64,000 nt of DNA from the NCBI RefSeq assembly GCF_028640845.1, contig NC_080539.1:364809016-364873015 (forward strand), given 5' to 3'. Position numbers and translations under genes: made by a program. The notes beneath the pieces are model-generated. The model ran no database searches. It was not told the DNA's origin and saw only the letters and a program-made list of their open reading frames with translations. Below are positions 32,819-43,164 of this stretch, in pieces. How positions within the stretch are numbered: position 1 is the stretch's first letter; each line of letters begins with the position of its first letter. The stretch comes from Ahaetulla prasina (taxonomy: Eukaryota > Chordata > Lepidosauria > Squamata > Colubridae).

Positions 32819-33390
32819 ACCGAGATTTGCCAAGATGAAGCAAATGACTGCAGTTGTTAAGTGAGTCACACAGTCATTAAGTCAGAAATGGTAGAGGGTC
32901 TCCTGCTTGAGCAGGGGGTTGGACTAGATCAGACTAGATCAGAGCCTTCTGCACATGAGCAGAGGGTAAAAAACGGGATGTAATGACGTCCCAGCGGGTG
33001 GGCGGAGCCTCCTGCCACCGGCCCTACTGATTTGCGCAAGCTGGATAGATCCGGCTGGATTTCACTGTTGCAATAGTTGCAGTAACTCAGGATTACGTGA
33101 TTGTCATTCGTGAAATTTCCAGGTAGCTTCCAGCAAGCAAATTCCATGGGAGAAGCCTAATTCTCTTAATGACCCTCTGGTTCACTTAACAATCGCAATA
33201 ATTCACTTAACAACCATGACCAAACAAAGTTCATAAAATTGGGTGCAATTCACTTAGCATCCGCCTCACTTAACAACATAAATTCTGGTCTCGTTGGTGG
33301 TCGTAAGCTGAGGACTATATGTACCCAGCCCCATTGCAACTTCAAGCAGTCGCTAAATGAAATACTTGTAAGTCAAGGGCGACCTTAAGG
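32703..33390 (+). repeat. TA-MITE copies with inserted fragments
   Basis: 32703-32890 starts cagatagtcctcaatttatg and contains a (GT)n at 32791-32816. A CR1 3' UTR scrap (32890-32935) and a hAT scrap (32941-33068, ttctgcacatgagcagaggg) follow. 33069-33325 and 33326-33390 are further TA-MITE parts ending gtcgtaagctgaggactata. Confidence 0.65.
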
Positions 33391-33955
33391 CGGGGTGAAA
33401 TGCTCCCGGTTCAGACTGGATCGCCTGATCTGGTAGCGATGGTGGCGGGTGGTTCGGAGAACTGGTAGCAAAAATCCCTGCCTCCCTCATGCCTAGCTGA
33501 GCCGCGCTCGTCAGAGGATGTTTTTTTTTGCTTTTAAAAGCGTTTTTTCTTTGGATGAAAAAATGCTTTTAAAAGTTAAAAAAAAGCTTCTGATGATTGT
33601 GCGTCTCAGCTGGGATTGTCAGAGTCTTTTAAAAGCATTTTTTCTACAACCTCTTTGGCCGAAAAGGTTGTAAAAAATGTTTTTAAAAGGGTCTGACGAT
33701 CTCAGCTGAGTTGTTTTTTCTTTTAAAGGAAAAAAAAATGCTTTTAAAAGAAAAGCCTCTGATGATCAGGCAACTCAGCTGGAATCCTCAGAGCCTTTTA
33801 AAAGCATTTTTTTACAACCGTTTCAGCCAAAGAGGTTGTAAAAAAATGCTTTTAAAAGTAAAAAAAAAAGTTGGCCACGCCCACCCAGTCACATTACCAC
33901 CCTACCAAGCCACGCTCACAGAACCAGTAGTAACAAATTTTACATTTCACCACTG
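33391..33955. mobile_element. hAT element with internal hairpins, TSD
   Basis: 565 bp, from CGGGGTGAAATG to CATTTCACCACTG with an 8-bp duplication ccttaagg (33383-33390, 33956-33963). Multiple inverted cttttaaaagcatttttt units are spaced by agctgagctg/cagctgggat blocks. Confidence 0.88.
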
Positions 33956-33963
33956 CCTTAAGG

Positions 33964-34798
33964 TAATCTCTTTTGGTCAAGGACGGCATTCCTTATTTGG
34001 AAGTGATGAAATCAACTTTTCTTCCTTAGAATGAAATTATAAATTTCTGAGTGACGGTGGCAGGAAAAGCCACTGCCTGGATGCTCAACAAAGCTACAGC
34101 TTCGGGCTATTTTTGCTTTTTTTTTTCTCCATGGGCTTTCAACTTTCTTGGATCTGTTGTCCCTGCAGGTGAAATCTGTTGTTCTCTCCAGCATCTTCCC
34201 CCCCTACCCTCCATCCCCACCCCCAAAATCCCAGTCTTGGCAACCTGCTGGAGGCAGTTTTGGCTGGGATCACCGCAAGCAAGAGAAGAAGGAAGTCTCA
34301 AAGAGATTTGTGCGTGAGTTAGGTTGAGGTTAGATGCTGAACAATTCATTGAGCACCGTCTCTGTTTTGTTACGTGATCTGCGTTATGTTGTCCTTGTGA
34401 ACTAATGCGTTGGTGCAAAAGGCCAACAGCTGTTTGCAGAGCTGGCAGAAGAGAGTGATCAGAGGGTCTGCCATCCCAGGGCCCTGAGGTGGTGAGGCGG
34501 GGCGGGGAAAGCTGGCATTCGAATTGAACACCAAGGACTTAGGAAGGGGGAAAATTGGCAAATCCATAATAAGGAAAATTAAAGGAATGGAACCTCGGGC
34601 AGGTGGCTAAAGGAGAAGATTAGATTACTTAAGAGAGACAAAAGGCTCCCTCATTTCTAATTTCATTTATTTGTTGGTTGGAGGCTTCCGATGAATCAGC
34701 TGACTCAATTGTCAAAGAAAGTCTAGGTGACATACAACTTAGGTAAACAATAAAACAAACAGAAAACAGTAAGGAAGGATACCAAAAACCTCTGCACT
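33964..34798. other. unrecognised stretch
   Basis: No repeat family or exon recognised. Confidence 0.5.
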
Positions 34799-34842
34799 TC
34801 CTTCCTTCCTTCCTTCCTTCCTTCCTTCCTTCCTTCCTTCCT
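34799..34842. repeat. (CTTC)n microsatellite
   Basis: Eleven perfect tetranucleotide units. The flanks 34843-34985 are not recognised. Confidence 0.95.
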
Positions 34843-34989
34843 GTTTTTCCTTTCCCTCCCTCCCTTCCTCTCCTTTAATTGATTCACACAGCTGCCCAAT
34901 TTATAAAAGGCAATCCTAGGTAGCTTAAAACAGAAAGTCAAACAAAATAACCCAAAAGAATAAAAAAAATACAATAGAAATAAAATCTC

Positions 34990-35460
34990 AAAGGTGCTTT
35001 TTCAAGAGGCAACTGGACTTTCTGGTTTTTCTTTGAAGACGTTTTGCTTCTCATATAAGAAGCTTCTTCAGCTCTGACTCAATGGTGGGGAATAAACCTC
35101 CGGGTAGCCTCAAGGACCCTCTGAAACAGGGGTCTCCAACCTTGGTCCCTTTAAGACTTGTGGATTTCAACTCCCAGAGTTCCTCAGCCAGTTTTGCTGG
35201 CTGAGGGATTCTGGGAGTTGAAGTCCACAAGTCTTAAAGGGACCAAGGTTGGAGACCCCTGCTCTAAAAGGATGCAAATGACTAGCTGTCTGCAAGGAGT
35301 ATAAATCCTTCCATTCCCCACCATCCAATCAGAGCTGAAGAAGCTTCTTGGATGAGAAGCGAAATCTCTTCAAAGAAAAACCAGAAAGTCCAGTTGCCTC
35401 TTGAAAAAGCACCTTTGGGACAACCATGACTTGGGTGACTGAGAATCTCCATAGACAACA
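34990..35460. repeat. Penelope-like element tail with inverted terminal block
   Basis: Left arm ctttttcaagaggcaactgg / agaagcttcttcagctctga; right arm the reverse complement (cagagctgaagaagcttctt, ccagttgcctcttgaaaaag), then tttgggacaaccatgacttg. Between the arms lies the 3' UTR (aggagtataaatccttccat). A hAT MITE sits inside at 35127-35261. Confidence 0.7.
35127..35261. mobile_element. palindromic hAT MITE with TSD, nested
   Basis: 135-bp hairpin CAGGGGTCTCCAACCTTGG...; flanks ctctgaaa (35119-35126) and ctctaaaa (35262-35269) match 7/8. Confidence 0.88.
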
Positions 35461-35754
35461 GAAATAAACCTATTGAAGACCAACTATTACCAGATTCACA
35501 TGTATTCCAAATAAAGGCATCAGTGCCTGGGGAGGTTTTCAAGGTCTTGCAGAAGCTCACCAGGGTTGGAACCATCCTGGTGAGCTTCTAATGGAATCCA
35601 GCAATTGCATCTCCTCTATTGTGATACCTTTCTGTCTTACGGAACAGCCTATACCTAAGGCAGGCACCATAACAGAGGAGATGCAGTTGCTGGGTTCCAT
35701 TGGATGACGTTATTTAACAGGAAGGACCCAGAGCACAAGGATTAGATGTCCCGA
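35461..35754. other. unrecognised stretch with an inverted repeat
   Basis: ccagcaattgcatctcctct near 35596 and its near-complement agaggagatgcagttgctgg near 35676 form an 80-100 bp hairpin. It may belong to the neighbouring Penelope-like element. Confidence 0.4.
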
Positions 35755-36380
35755 GGGTGCTTTTTTTCAAGAGGCAACTGGACTTTCTGATTTTTCTTTT
35801 GAAGACATTTCACTTCTCATCCAAAAAGCTTCTTCAGCTCTGATTCAATGATGGGGAATGGAAGGATTTATACTCCTTGAAGACAGCTGGTCATCTGCAT
35901 TCTTTGAGAGAGTCGTTGAGGCCACCTGGAGGTTTATCTGTGTCACCTGAGTGGTGCAAATGAATGTGAAGCCTTTTTGGGACTGTTGAAAGAACAGGTG
36001 TTGTAGTCTGGAGATAGATGATGTCATATCCCTCACCCTCTGCTGAGAGAGGGCTGTTCACTTTTGAAATAGGGGGCTTCTCTGACCCCTCTTTCAAACC
36101 AGTGGTCCTCTCTATCCAAAATGTGGACTTTGCTGTCTTCAAAAGAACAGCCTTTGTCTTTTAATTGCAGATGGACTGCTGAATCTAGTCCTGATCGGTT
36201 TGTTCTCCTAAGCTGTGTCCTGCGCTAATGAAGTGGCTGTTTTGTTTCCCCAATGTACAGATCTGCACATGACACACTGCATTGTATTGCATATACCACA
36301 TTGTTCAGTTTGTGTCTGGGGTGGATTTAACAGTCCATCTGCATTTAAAAGACCAAGGCCGCTCTTTGGAAGACAGCAAC
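35755..36380 (-). pseudogene. Penelope-like element: GIY-YIG endonuclease remnant and 3' tail
   Basis: On the minus strand a single frame (36299 down to 36033) reads VVYAIQC, CADLYIGETKQPLH, one in-frame TAG, then SAVHLQLKDKGCSFEDSK, VHILDREDHWFERGVREAPY and SEQPSLSRG before a stop. This is the C-terminal endonuclease region of vertebrate Penelope-like retroelements. The reverse transcriptase is missing. The 3' tail continues to 35755 with aggagtataaatccttcca and agctgaagaagctttttgga. Confidence 0.85.
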
Positions 36381-37169
36381 ACTGACCCACGTAGAAACTT
36401 CAATTGGAACCCATGTTACCCATCTCTTCTCATTTTTTTTTCATAGGGATTGATTGGATTGGATTGAAGAAAAGTCCTTCTGCTTATTTCCAAAAATAAA
36501 AGGAAATCTTTTCTTCCATCGTTTTTAGAGCTCAGAATCTACAGGGAGCTTTTCTTCAACTGGAAGGATTGACATACACAGTCTGATCTTCTTAGGTATT
36601 TTTAGTATTAGTAGTAATATTATTTGTGGGGGTTTTTTTTCTCCAATCTGCCCAGCAAACCCTAACTTGTCTGTATATAAATCATGAAGTTATTAAACTT
36701 TCAAAGCAGGAAAAGAATACAAAGTAAACCGGAATATCAAAGAGAAAGCAAGAAGCTGCAATATTCAGTCAAAAAGATGCCAAAAATAAACAAATAAATA
36801 AATAAAGCTCATGTTTCAATACAATAAGGGGAAATTTTAATTTATCTGAGCTGTCTGTGGAAGTTGCCAGATGATTGAATATGAACAATGAGGAGAGAAA
36901 AAAAACTCATCCGTTTTCAATTTTATTTTTGATTTATGCTTGGCAGATTCTTACCCCGTTGTGTTACACTGTCATTTTTCTTCCTGTTTGCTACTGTCCT
37001 ACTTGCCGATGGAGAAAGCTGTTTTCAATAAGGGTCAAGCCAACACAGACAATGAAGAACGACAGACACGCAAGCAAAAAAAAGCCATCTTTAATTACCA
37101 CTATTAAACACAGGGAAGAAAAGGCAGCGTTCTTTGAAGAAATAACCCTTTACGGTAGAGTGATTGCAG
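36381..37169. other. unrecognised stretch
   Basis: AT-rich, no recognised repeat or exon; a short (AAAT)n near 36785-36806. Confidence 0.5.
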
Positions 37170-37255
37170 ATTAGATTACAGATTAACAGAGTTGGAAGGG
37201 ACCTTGTAGGTCATCTAGTCCAACCCTCCACCCAAGCAGGAGACCCTACACGGGT
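37170..37255 (-). repeat. CR1 3' UTR scrap
   Basis: agagttggaagggaccttg and ctagtccaaccctccaccca. Confidence 0.75.
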
Positions 37256-37298
37256 CTCCGTTCGTCCAAGATGACAAAACTTTTAGACACCGTGTGTC

Positions 37299-37754
37299 CA
37301 GGGGTGGCCTGCTGGGGGTTTGCAGGGGTTTGGGAGAACCTCTAGCTAAGATTTTGTGCTGTTTGGAGAATCCCCAAATCCCACTCCTAGCTGTTTGGAG
37401 AATCCCTACCCCACCTACCCTGCCCCGCCTCTCCCAGGAGTCCCCACGCAGCCCATTTTGGATGCAGGTAAGTGCAGGGCGCACACGGAGGCTCAGGGAG
37501 GGTGAAAAACGGGCCTACCAGAAGTTCGGGAAGGCCAGAAATGGGTCCATTTCTAGCCTCTAGAGGGCCTCTGGAGCCTGGGGAGGCGGTTTTCGTCCTC
37601 CCGGAGGCTCAAGGAAAGCCTCCAGAGCCCGGGGAGGGCAAAAAGCCTCCTCCCCATTGGTGCAGGAGGCTGACTAGGCCACGCCCACCATGGCCACGCC
37701 CACCCAGCAACCAGGCAGAGGATCCCTTGCTAAAATTTTTGAAGCCCGTCCCTG
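37299..37754 (+). mobile_element. probable hAT element, GC-rich, 7/8 TSD
   Basis: From caggggtggcctgctggggg to gaagcccgtccctg; flanks cgtgtgtc (37291-37298) and cgtgtgcc (37755-37762). The interior contains repeated ctggagcctggggagg and ccacgcccacc blocks. Confidence 0.6.
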
Positions 37755-37784
37755 CGTGTGCCCAAACTGCGCGAAACTGAAAGG

Positions 37785-37930
37785 CACGTGTGTGCGCAGA
37801 CATGTGTGAACGTGCACATGCGCAGACACATGTGGACATGTGCATGTGCTGACATGCACATGTGCATGTGCAGAAATGTACATGTGCATGCGTTCATGCA
37901 CGGATATTCACGGACATGCACGCATGTGCG
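37785..37930. repeat. alternating purine-pyrimidine tract
   Basis: About 145 bp of GTGTGCGCAGACATGTG-like alternation, read as Met/Cys/His/Ala frames on either strand. This composition favours Z-DNA. Confidence 0.8.
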
Positions 37931-38111
37931 GCAGAGACCCAAATATCAGCTGGCTGGCAGAAGGTGGTGCATCCCAACACTGGCAGTGCAATAAGAGGTA
38001 AGATCTTTTTCTTTTATGAATTTCTGTTTCGTCGTTTGCAGGGAAATAGAAGCTCACAAAAGAAACGCCACAGAGATCTGGCCTGGGGTGACGGCGCGCA
38101 TGCCAGCAGAG

Positions 38112-38225
38112 TAGGCCCTACACCATCTCTGACAAATGGAAGTCCAATCTCTTTGTGAAAATCTCAAGTGATGAAGCTCCCACAACTTCCGAAGGCAACT
38201 TCTGTTCCATGAGTCGATTGCACTC
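38112..38225 (-). repeat. CR1 fragment
   Basis: ccctacaccatctctgacaa and gatgaagctcccacaacttc; a short antisense piece of the ORF2 end. Confidence 0.75.
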
Positions 38226-38329
38226 ACTAAGAGAAAGGCTGTTTCCAATGGATCCTGCTGGATATGGACAATCTCTGCTTTTTCATTTTATTTAACTGAA
38301 ACTGGTGTGTTAAAGAATGAGAGGAATAA

Positions 38330-39375
38330 AATAGAACAGAACAGAACAAAATAGAATAGAATAGAATAGAATTTTTTATTGGCCAAGTGTGATTGGACAC
38401 ACAAGGAATTTGTCTCCGGTGCATTAGCTCTCAGTATGCATAAAAGAAAAGATACTTTCATCAAGAATAATAAGGTACAATACTTAATTCATAGGGTATA
38501 AATAAGCAATCAGGAAACAATATCAATATAAATCATAAGGATACCAGCAACAAAATTACAGTCATACAGTCATAAGTGGGAAGAGAAGGGTGATGGGAAC
38601 GATGAGAAGATTAATAGTAATGCAGACTTAGTGAATAGTTTCACAGTGCTGAGGGAATTATTTGTTTAGCAGAGTGATGGCCTTCGGGGAAAAACTGTTC
38701 TTGTGTCTAGTTTATGTCCAGGTTGTGAGGGGTCTGTAAATATTTTCACGGCCCTCTTCTTGATTCGTGCAGTATACAGGTCCTCAATGGAAGGCAGGTT
38801 GGTAGCCATTGCTTTTTCGGCAGTTCTAATTATCCTCTGAAGTCTCGGTCTGTCTTGTTGGGTTGCAGAACCAAACTAGACAGTTATGGAGGTGCAGATG
38901 ACAGACTCAATAATTCCTCTGTAGAACTGGATCAGCAGCTCCTTGGGCAGTTTAAGCTTTCTGAGTTGGCACAGAAAGAACATTCTTTGTTGTGCTTTTT
39001 TGATGACATTTTTGAAGTTGGGTGTCCATTTTAGATCTTGTGATATGGTAGAACCTAGAAATTTGAAGGTCTCTATTGTTGATACTGGTTGTCTAGTATT
39101 GTAAGAGATGGAAGTATGGAAGGGTTTCTCCTAAAGTCTACCACCATTTCTAAACTTTTGAGTGTGTTCAGTTCCATATTGTTCCAGTCGCACCACGAGG
39201 CTAGTTGTTCAACCTCCCGTCTGTATGCGGATTCATCATTGTCTCGAATGAGACGGATCACTGTTGTGTCATCTGCAAACTTCAGTAGTTTAACAGATGG
39301 ATCATTAGAGATGCAGTCATTGGTATATAGAGAGAAGAGAAGTGGGGAGAGCACACAGCCTTGGGGGTGGGGGCT
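38330..39375 (-). pseudogene. L3-type LINE, longest copy (RT C-terminal part and 3' end)
   Basis: Begins with (AATAG)n (38342-38370) and the cacttggccaataaaaa-type 3' end in reverse, and extends into the reverse transcriptase. At 39354-39073 the minus frame reads MLSPLLFSLYTNDC, LLKFADDTTVIRLIRDNDES (FADD catalytic box), LASWCDWNNMELNT and MVVDFRRNPS. The frame is then broken but continues through the linker and C-terminus. Endonuclease and N-terminal RT are absent (5' truncation). Confidence 0.88.
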
Positions 39376-39855
39376 GTACTAATTGTACAGGTATCTGATG
39401 TGTATCTGAACCCAGGAAGCTGCTGTAAGTGATTGGATCATTGGTCCATTCAGCCAAATATTATCCATGAAGAATGAACGATGAGTGTTTCAGGCTGAAA
39501 ATTTGCAACCCGGCAATGGATGCCAAGGCCTGGAGTCCTTCTCCATAGAAAACCGGTATTTCCCCTGAACGTTCACCATAACTGCCCTTCCTGGGCTCCA
39601 GGTTTCGTTCAAAAAAAAGATGCAAATTTTTTTTCATGGAAGCTACCATGCTTTCATTCTCTGATGCCTACATTTTTTTTGTTGGAGACTTTAAACTGCA
39701 GGTTTATCCCAACAGGAGCTTTTTCTTTGGGTGTTTTTTTTTTTTGGGGGGGGGGTTGGTGGAAGAATTGCAATAGTCTTCAGCATAGCCTGGAATGGAA
39801 CCAGCCAACTTATGATCGTAAGTTGTAATGGTTTTCTTGCTGAGCTTGGTTTACA
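39376..39855. other. unrecognised stretch
   Basis: No family or exon recognised; a T/G homopolymer pair near 39734-39757. Confidence 0.45.
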
Positions 39856-40765
39856 ATACAGAATAGCAGAGTTGGAAGGGGCCTTGTAGGTCATTTAGTC
39901 CAACCCCGTGCTCAAGTTGGAGACCCTCTCCCATTTCTGATAAATGGCAGTCCAATCTCTTCTTGAAAGCCTCCAGTGATGAAGCTCCCACAACCTCCGA
40001 AGGAAACTTCTGTTCCATGGATTGATTGTTCTCACTGTCAGAAAATGTCTGCTTCTTTCTAGGCTGAATCTCTCCTTGATCAGTTTCCATCCATTATTCC
40101 TTGTCTGGCCTTCGCTTGCTTTGGAAGATAGGTTGTCCCCCTCCTTTCTGTGATAGCCTCTCCAATATTGGAAGACTGTTATCATGTCTCCCCTGGTCCT
40201 TCTCTTCACTAGACTAGCCACGCCCAGTTCTTGCAACCGTTCTTTATATGTTTTTTTTAAATTTGCATTTATATCCCACCCTTCTCCGAAGACTCAGGGC
40301 GGTTTACACTATGTTAGCAATAGTCTTCATCCTATTTGTATATTTATATACAAAGTCAACTTATTGCCCCCAACAATCTGGGTCCTCATTTTATCTACCT
40401 TATAAAGGATGGAAGGCTGAGTCAACCTTGGGCCTGGTGGGACTAGAACCTGCAGTAATTGCAGGCAGCTGTTTTAATAACAGACTGTCTTACCAGTCTG
40501 AGCCACAGAGGCCTTTTAGCCTTCAGTCCCCTAATCATCCTGGTTGCTCTTCTCTGCACTCTTTCTAGAATCCCAACATCTTTTTTTATAGTGTGTTGAC
40601 CAAAACTGGATGCAGTATTCTAGGTGTCGCCTTATTAAGGCTTTACAGCCTAGTATCTCATGTGATTTTGATTCAATCTCTCTCTTAATGCAATTTAGGA
40701 TTGCGTTGATTTTTTTGGCTGCCGCCGCGCACTGCTGATTCATATTTAATTGATTGTCCACTAGT
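39856..40765 (-). pseudogene. CR1 LINE ORF2 C-terminus split by a SINE-2
   Basis: Antisense CR1 from the 3' UTR (agttggaaggggccttgtag) to the QQCAAAAKKI region. The reverse frames read [20 protein letters not shown] and DNQLNMNQQCAAAAKK. SINE-2 is inserted at 40252-40512, reverse orientation, between ttatatgtttt and ttttagcc. Confidence 0.88.
40252..40512 (-). repeat. SINE-2 in CR1
   Basis: aaatttgcatttatatccca end, cagtctgagccacagaggcc head. Confidence 0.9.
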
Positions 40766-40789
40766 GGTGATGTTAAATGTGTTGCACCC

Positions 40790-40961
40790 AATATTAGAAC
40801 CTTTTTTGCTATGGTTGTTAACTGATCACTGCAGTTGTTAAGTGAATCAAGCGGTTGTTAAGTGAATTCCGTCTTTCCCAGTTGACTATGCCTGTTGGAA
40901 GCTGGCTGGGAAGGTTGCACATGATGATTAAGTGACCCTGGGATCCTGCAAGCATTGTAAA
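40790..40961 (-). repeat. TA-MITE fragment
   Basis: gttaagtgaatcaagcggtt, ggaagctggctgggaaggtt, ccctgggatcctgcaagc. Confidence 0.65.
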
Positions 40962-40963
40962 TA

Positions 40964-41825
40964 CAGGTAGTCCTCGAATGTACGACCGCAATTGAGGCCA
41001 AAATGTATCTTGTTAAAGTGAGAAATTTGTTAAGGGAGTTTGCCCCATTTTCTCACCACCTTTGTTAAGCGAATCACTGCAGTTCTGAAGTTAGTAACAC
41101 GGTTGTTAAGTGAATCTGTGTTGTGTCTCGCCCACTTTCACCGCAGCCGGGGCCTTCTTATCTGCTTCCGAACGCTGAGGAATGTCCTAGTATGCCTCCC
41201 GGCCCCAGCCCTGGCTCCATGCCCAGGCAAACGGAGCAACTAGACCCCTCCCCCTCCCCCACAGCATGTGAGCCTGAGGAAGGTCAATTACCAACAGCTG
41301 CAGACTGGAGTGACCCTCGCTTCAGAAGAATTGATAGGCGGCGGCGACAGAAGGAAGGGAGGGGCAGGCCTGGATAAGTGCTGAGTCATGGAGCCACACC
41401 CCATGGCCTATATAAAGGATCTGCTTTCTGGCATTCTCTGAGTCAGGCAAAGTCTACCTTATATTGCTGAAGTCACTTTCTGGTCTCCTGCCTGCCTTGA
41501 GGACTTTGCTAGGACTTTGGCAGAGCTGCAGAGGCACGCCTGATTCGGATTTCCCTGACCCGGTCGTCAGCGGAGGAGTGGGACACGACAATCTGGCTTC
41601 CCCATTGACTTTGTTTGTCAAAAGGTCACAAAGGGGGAATCACGTGACTCCAGGACACTGCAACTGTCATTGTAAGTCAATTGTCAAGCATCTGAACGTA
41701 AATCCCGTGACCATGGGGATGCTGCAACGGTCGTAAGGGTGAAAAATGGTCATAAGTCACATAAGTCGGTGCTGCTGTAACTTTGAACGCTCGCCAAATG
41801 TAAGTCGTAAGACGAGGACTACCTA
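40964..41825 (-). mobile_element. TA-MITE split by a solo LTR; TA duplication
   Basis: Terminal inverted repeats CAGGTAGTCCTCG and CGAGGACTACCTA with TA on each side (40962-40963, 41826-41827). Without the LTR and its TSD the element is 385 bp, taken here as the family's full length. No coding capacity. A further family fragment follows at 41830-41990. Confidence 0.88.
41119..41590 (+). mobile_element. solo LTR, subfamily A, perfect TSD
   Basis: 472 bp, TGTTGTGTCTCGCCC...GGACACGACA, 5-bp duplication atctg (41114-41118, 41591-41595). A TATA box TATAAA is at 41411-41416 in ggcctatataaaggatctgc. The sense strand is open from base 2 of the LTR to a TAA at 41377: acidic and Pro/Ser-rich (SPQPGPSYLLPNAEECPS). 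Confidence 0.93.
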
Positions 41826-41990
41826 TATGTGTCATTAGCCAAGGGGCCAAATTTTGATCACATGACCATGGGGAATGCTGAGACAGTTGTAGGTGTGAGG
41901 AGGACCAGTCATAAATAACCTTTTTCAGTGCCATCGTAAGTTCAAATGGTCATTAAAGGAATGTTTCTAAAGCGAGGACTAATTGGTTTC

Positions 41991-42749
41991 CTAATTGTAA
42001 TACGGTTCTCAAATTGAGGGAGTTAGAATTCATCCAGCATCGTCCTTATTAGCCTCCTCACCAACCCAGAAGGGTGGGGAATGTGTAAATAGAGTGGGGG
42101 GTTTTTGTGAACTCCCTTTAATCTTTTTAGAGTTTTGCAAATTGATTATGTTGCATATCAACACAGAGTGCAAAAGAAGAATGCAAATGAAGGGTATACA
42201 AAAACATTTCACGCAGATCGAGAAAGACTCTACGCCAAGGGCGAGCTTTTTGCAGCTGGGGAAAATAAATTGTATTTTCCCAAATTTTCAGCGGGCAAAG
42301 AAAGACTGCAGGGGCCTTGACGGTGACAGAGGGACATGGTTGCAACCACAGAGGGTCAGAGTGTTCGGTGTTCGGTCCCTTGTTCCATGCAGCAAAATAA
42401 AATAAAATCAGTACATTGGCTCTTTCTGACGTTTAACATCTTTTTTTTACCGCTTGTTTTTCAGAAAAGACCCGTTGAAGCATTTGACGCTATGATGCGA
42501 GGGCTACTTAAAGTTGGGAGTAAGATCTCTGGCCGTTGCAAAGGAAGGTGTGGAGGGGAGTCACAGGTGTCCTGCCAGTCACCGTTTGGCCACATGCCTG
42601 TCACGTGCAGACACGCTGAAATTGCAGCCCCTCTATGGAAGTCAAGTGGTTTTGTCAGCCTTGAGCTACCTCAGTTTAGTTGTGCCAAGAATTGAACACG
42701 CATGAGTGGTGACTGGCAGGATGGGTTCTGGATTTGTGTGGTATGTATG
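41991..42749. other. unrecognised stretch
   Basis: No recognised repeat. A 61-codon frame (42135-42320) has unusually protein-like composition but no family match I can name and no splice support. Confidence 0.45.
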
Positions 42750-43088
42750 GGATCTGGCCCACGTGGTGCTTAGATCTGGCACACAGGACCCACCCTGGAA
42801 ACAGCGAAGGACTGGCCTGCGGTGCCTCTGCCATTGAAAACGGAGCTCGGGAGGGCTGTGTGTCGCCCTCCCGAGCTCCATTTCCACTGGCAGGGGGCTT
42901 CAGGAGGCTGCCGCAGACAAAAACAGAGCTGGGGAGCTCGTTTTTGCTGGCAGAATGCTCGGGCAGCCATAGGCGCCCCTCAGACGAGTGATGTAAAGCT
43001 GGCCACGCCCACTCTGTCCACGCCCCACTTCCAAAGTCAAACACAACCCTGGTGCGGCCCTCAATGAAATCAAGTTTGACACCCTTAG
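42750..43088 (+). repeat. hAT element (ggggtgtcaaactc type), 5' end diverged
   Basis: tggcccacgtggtgcttaga, ggaaacagcgaagg, then tcaagtttgacaccctt at the distal end. Confidence 0.7.
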
Positions 43089-43164
43089 TGTGTGGTCTCC
43101 TGCTTGAGCAGGACTAGATAACCTACAAGATCCCTTCCAACTCTGTTATTCTATTATTCGGTTC

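Noticed and set aside
42135..42320. 61-codon frame with protein-like composition
   Set aside because: No recognised family, no promoter or splice support; kept only as a remark in the unrecognised stretch.
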